Part shown: positions 61,910 through 64,000 of the stretch, one piece after another
How the letters are laid out: each line of letters opens with the position of its first letter
Numbering within the stretch: position 1 is the stretch's first letter
DNA from: Eggerthellaceae bacterium
GTDB taxonomy: Bacteria; Actinomycetota; Coriobacteriia; Coriobacteriales; Eggerthellaceae
Direction: 5' to 3'
DNA length: 64,000 nt
NCBI GenBank assembly: GCA_015062605.1
Contig: SUUI01000004.1
Span: 19,251-83,250 of the forward strand
Program-made: the position numbers and the translations under genes
The notes under the pieces: generated by a model
What the model saw: the letters and a program-made list of their open reading frames with translations, nothing else
Told to the model about the DNA's origin: nothing
Database searches by the model: none

Positions 61910-63741
61910 CGCGCCCATTCTCCTCCACCATTGAAAGCGTCCGTCAGACCCTCGCACGCGATAGGTGGGTCAAACCCTATTTCAAATTGTATCGAAAGGC
62001 GCTCATCGTCTCGCTTTTGCTCGGCATCCTCGCTATGGTGTTCGCCAGTGCTCTCATGTTCACATCGGGATATCTCATCTCGCTTTCTGCTGAGCGTCCC
62101 GAAATCGGCGTCTGGGCATTGTTCATCCCGCTCGCATTCGTGCAGATCTTCGGAATCGGCAAGCCGTTCTTAAGCTTCTTCGAGCGCTTGGAAAGCCACG
62201 ACTGGATCTTGCATATGACGAGCAAGCTGAGGTTGCGCCTCTACCTCTCGGTTGAGAAAGATGCGGCGTTCTGGAGCCTCACGAAACGTCTCGGCGATAC
62301 GCTCGGCCTGCTTTCGGAAGATACTGACCATCTTCAGAACCTGTATCTGCGCACCATCTTCCCCACCATCATTGCCACCGCAATCTGGTTCATCGTCACG
62401 ATCGCGCTTGGCATTATCTCGCCTTTGGTCGGACTTTGCACCTTCATCATCATCGGCATCTACACCATCGCACTGCCCATCCTGTCCGTCTGCATCAATG
62501 GCGCGCACCAACAGCGCATCAAATCGCACACAAACGAGCTGTACGCCGATGTCTACGATAACGTGCTGGGCATTGCCGACTGGACATTCTCGGGACGCAA
62601 GGACGAGTTCACCCGTCGCGTCTTGGATGCCCATGAAGCGATTCATCGGGAAGCGCACGCGATACACGCATTCAGCAGGAAGCGCGACTTCGCAGGTCAG
62701 ACGTTATTCGCGCTCTTCGTGATAGGAATGTGCATTTGGGCAAGCTATCACTTCGCTTCTGTTGCTCAAGCTCCTGCCGCCATTGGCGTTCTCGATCGCC
62801 CTGCGGATTGGGTTGCTGCCTTCGTGCTCGGTCTGTTCCCGCTGCTTGAGGCATTCGTACCGCTCTCGGATGCCGCTACGCAAGGTTTCTCGCGCATCGA
62901 TTCCATTAAGCGCCTCAACGAGCTCGACAGTGTGCCAGCCATCCACGATGAGCCATCTAGCGATGCGCAATCAACGGCAGACGAACACACAGGAAACTGC
63001 AGAGAGAATGCCAAATATGCTCAGATCGAACTCAAAGACGTCTCGTTCTCGCACGATGGAAAGCCCGTTCTCGATTCGATTACTTTAAGAATCGATCCAA
63101 GCGAGAAGCTCGCCATCCTCGGACCGAGCGGAGCGGGCAAGTCAACGCTTGCCTCGCTTCTACGCGGAGACCTTACACCCACATCGGGTGACATAAGCGT
63201 TAACGGGGAAAACCCTGCGATGCTCGCAGATGATATTGCAAATCGCATCGGCATTATCCAGCAAGAAACCTACCTGTTCAATGCAACACTCCTCGGCAAT
63301 CTACGCCTTGGCGATTCGTCGATTACGCACGAACAAGCTCAAGAAGCGCTTATCGCGGTGGGCCTCGCAGAACTCTTAAACAGACTCCCGAAAGGCCTTG
63401 ACACGATGGTTGACGAGGCAGGATGGCGTTTCTCCGGTGGAGAGAGGCACCGCATCGCCATCGCTCGAGTCTTGCTAAGGCAGACGCCGGTCATAATCCT
63501 CGACGAACCGATGGTCGGCCTCGATCCGCAAACAGAGCACGACCTGCTCTCCACCATCTTCGAGGTGTTCGCCGACCGCACCGTCATTATGATTACGCAT
63601 CATCTGCTCGACATCGACCGATTCGACAAGGTCATCTTCATCGAGCAAGGCACCATCGCCTTGGAAGGATCCCCTGCAAATCTCGCGCAAACGAACAGTC
63701 GATTCCGCAAACTGCTTGCTTTCGATCAGGGTGTATCATAG
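61906..63741 (+). CDS. cydC: ABC exporter CydC-type half-transporter
   Basis: 611 residues. Six membrane segments in residues 30-320 with the typical MFTSGYLISLSAERPE of CydC, a charged linker, and an ATPase with GPSGAGKSTLASLL, FSGGERHRIAIARVL, VIILDEPMVGLDP and ITHHLLD. Partner of CydD. No further cyd gene follows; the next ORF is of another family, 17 bases later. Confidence 0.92.
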   Translation: MTRPFSSTIESVRQTLARDRWVKPYFKLYRKALIVSLLLGILAMVFASALMFTSGYLISLSAERPEIGVWALFIPLAFVQIFGIGKPFLSFFERLESHDWILHMTSKLRLRLYLSVEKDAAFWSLTKRLGDTLGLLSEDTDHLQNLYLRTIFPTIIATAIWFIVTIALGIISPLVGLCTFIIIGIYTIALPILSVCINGAHQQRIKSHTNELYADVYDNVLGIADWTFSGRKDEFTRRVLDAHEAIHREAHAIHAFSRKRDFAGQTLFALFVIGMCIWASYHFASVAQAPAAIGVLDRPADWVAAFVLGLFPLLEAFVPLSDAATQGFSRIDSIKRLNELDSVPAIHDEPSSDAQSTADEHTGNCRENAKYAQIELKDVSFSHDGKPVLDSITLRIDPSEKLAILGPSGAGKSTLASLLRGDLTPTSGDISVNGENPAMLADDIANRIGIIQQETYLFNATLLGNLRLGDSSITHEQAQEALIAVGLAELLNRLPKGLDTMVDEAGWRFSGGERHRIAIARVLLRQTPVIILDEPMVGLDPQTEHDLLSTIFEVFADRTVIMITHHLLDIDRFDKVIFIEQGTIALEGSPANLAQTNSRFRKLLAFDQGVS

Positions 63742-63758
63742 GAACGTAGGAGGTCATT

Positions 63759-64000
63759 ATGCGGATTCTCATCGTTCCCATGTTCGCGCTTTCACCCATG
63801 AACGGGCCCTGGTCGCGTACGCAAACGATTGCCCGCGCATTTCTCGCGGCAGGTCACGATGCGGCAATCGCTCGTGCAGCCGACGGCAACTGTCATCATC
63901 CAGTAAGCTCAAAGGTGCTCACCCTGCCTGCACCTTCACCGCTCGGCCTTCCCATGGCGATTGCATCACGCACGTTCCCCATCGCGACCAAGCTCGGCAT
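63759..64000 (+). CDS. glycosyltransferase-like protein (5' part only, cut by window edge)
   Basis: 80 residues from ATG 63759 (GTAGGAGGTC upstream), ending at the window edge. MRILIVPMFALSPMNGPWSR then TIARAFLAAGHDAAIARAAD resembles the nucleotide-sugar glycosyltransferase (GT-B) N-terminus, with GPWSR in place of the common GH-x-P loop. It closely follows cydC and could be on the same transcript. Assignment is tentative because most of the gene is outside. Confidence 0.55.
   Translation, partial: MRILIVPMFALSPMNGPWSRTQTIARAFLAAGHDAAIARAADGNCHHPVSSKVLTLPAPSPLGLPMAIASRTFPIATKLG

Noticed and set aside
1-64000. prophage, transposon or integrated element
   Set aside because: No integrase, transposase, phage structural gene or att-like direct repeat found at any tRNA.

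Overview
The window looks like chromosomal DNA of an anaerobic, high-to-moderate GC actinobacterium of the class Coriobacteriia, most likely Eggerthellaceae (inference from gene content, not a database match). It carries paired cytoplasmic-type molybdopterin oxidoreductases each with a small ferredoxin subunit, a catabolic-type ornithine carbamoyltransferase, desulfoferrodoxin, ferritin, nitroreductase and flavodoxin, cytochrome bd with CydDC, and many Asp/Glu-rich surface proteins. I see no transposase, integrase, phage gene, rRNA or CRISPR array.

Layout. 1-2.6 kb: a secreted CotH-kinase protein with MBG-type repeats, cut by the window edge. 3-6 kb: a NifX-like protein, the infC-rpmI-rplT operon with its own promoter and a structured leader, and tRNA-Leu, tRNA-His and tRNA-Lys. 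6-10 kb: an Hsp70/J-domain/DUF5685/zinc-ribbon block in which the Hsp70 has no C-terminal lid. 10-17 kb: Na+/H+ antiporter, argS, tRNA-Arg, ornithine carbamoyltransferase, murI, rdgB, tRNA-Pro and tRNA-Gly. 17-20 kb: first molybdoenzyme plus ferredoxin. 20-26.6 kb: L,D-transpeptidase, tmRNA, a membrane EEP phosphatase/nuclease, a duplicated acidic protein coupled to smpB, an M42 aminopeptidase. 26.8-28.3 kb: a GMP synthase without its amidotransferase half, and desulfoferrodoxin. 28.6-35 kb: a LeuA-like protein that has lost its metal-site residues, overlapping a fusion of a xylose-isomerase-like TIM barrel to an acyl-CoA synthetase, followed by a divergent TetR/radical SAM pair. 35-40 kb: ferritin, nitroreductase, second molybdoenzyme plus ferredoxin, flavodoxin.

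40-47 kb: a VTC-domain / DUF4956 / Cthe_2159-type lipoprotein operon, moeA, and an OmpR-type two-component system; identical direct-repeat boxes in front of the operon and of the regulator gene suggest that one regulator controls both. 47-53.5 kb: DUF169 protein, MscS channel and a 1469-residue membrane-anchored repeat protein. 53.6-64 kb: CPBP protease with XRE regulator, an SDR co-transcribed with a YhhQ/VUT-type queuosine-precursor transporter behind a preQ1-I riboswitch, cydAB, the divergent cydDC, and the start of a glycosyltransferase-like gene.

The least explained parts are the degenerate-LeuA/TIM-ligase pair, the two molybdoenzymes with a Cys-His-Cys replacement of the usual Fe-S motif, the lid-less Hsp70 block, the preQ1-controlled SDR, and the four-module repeat protein.
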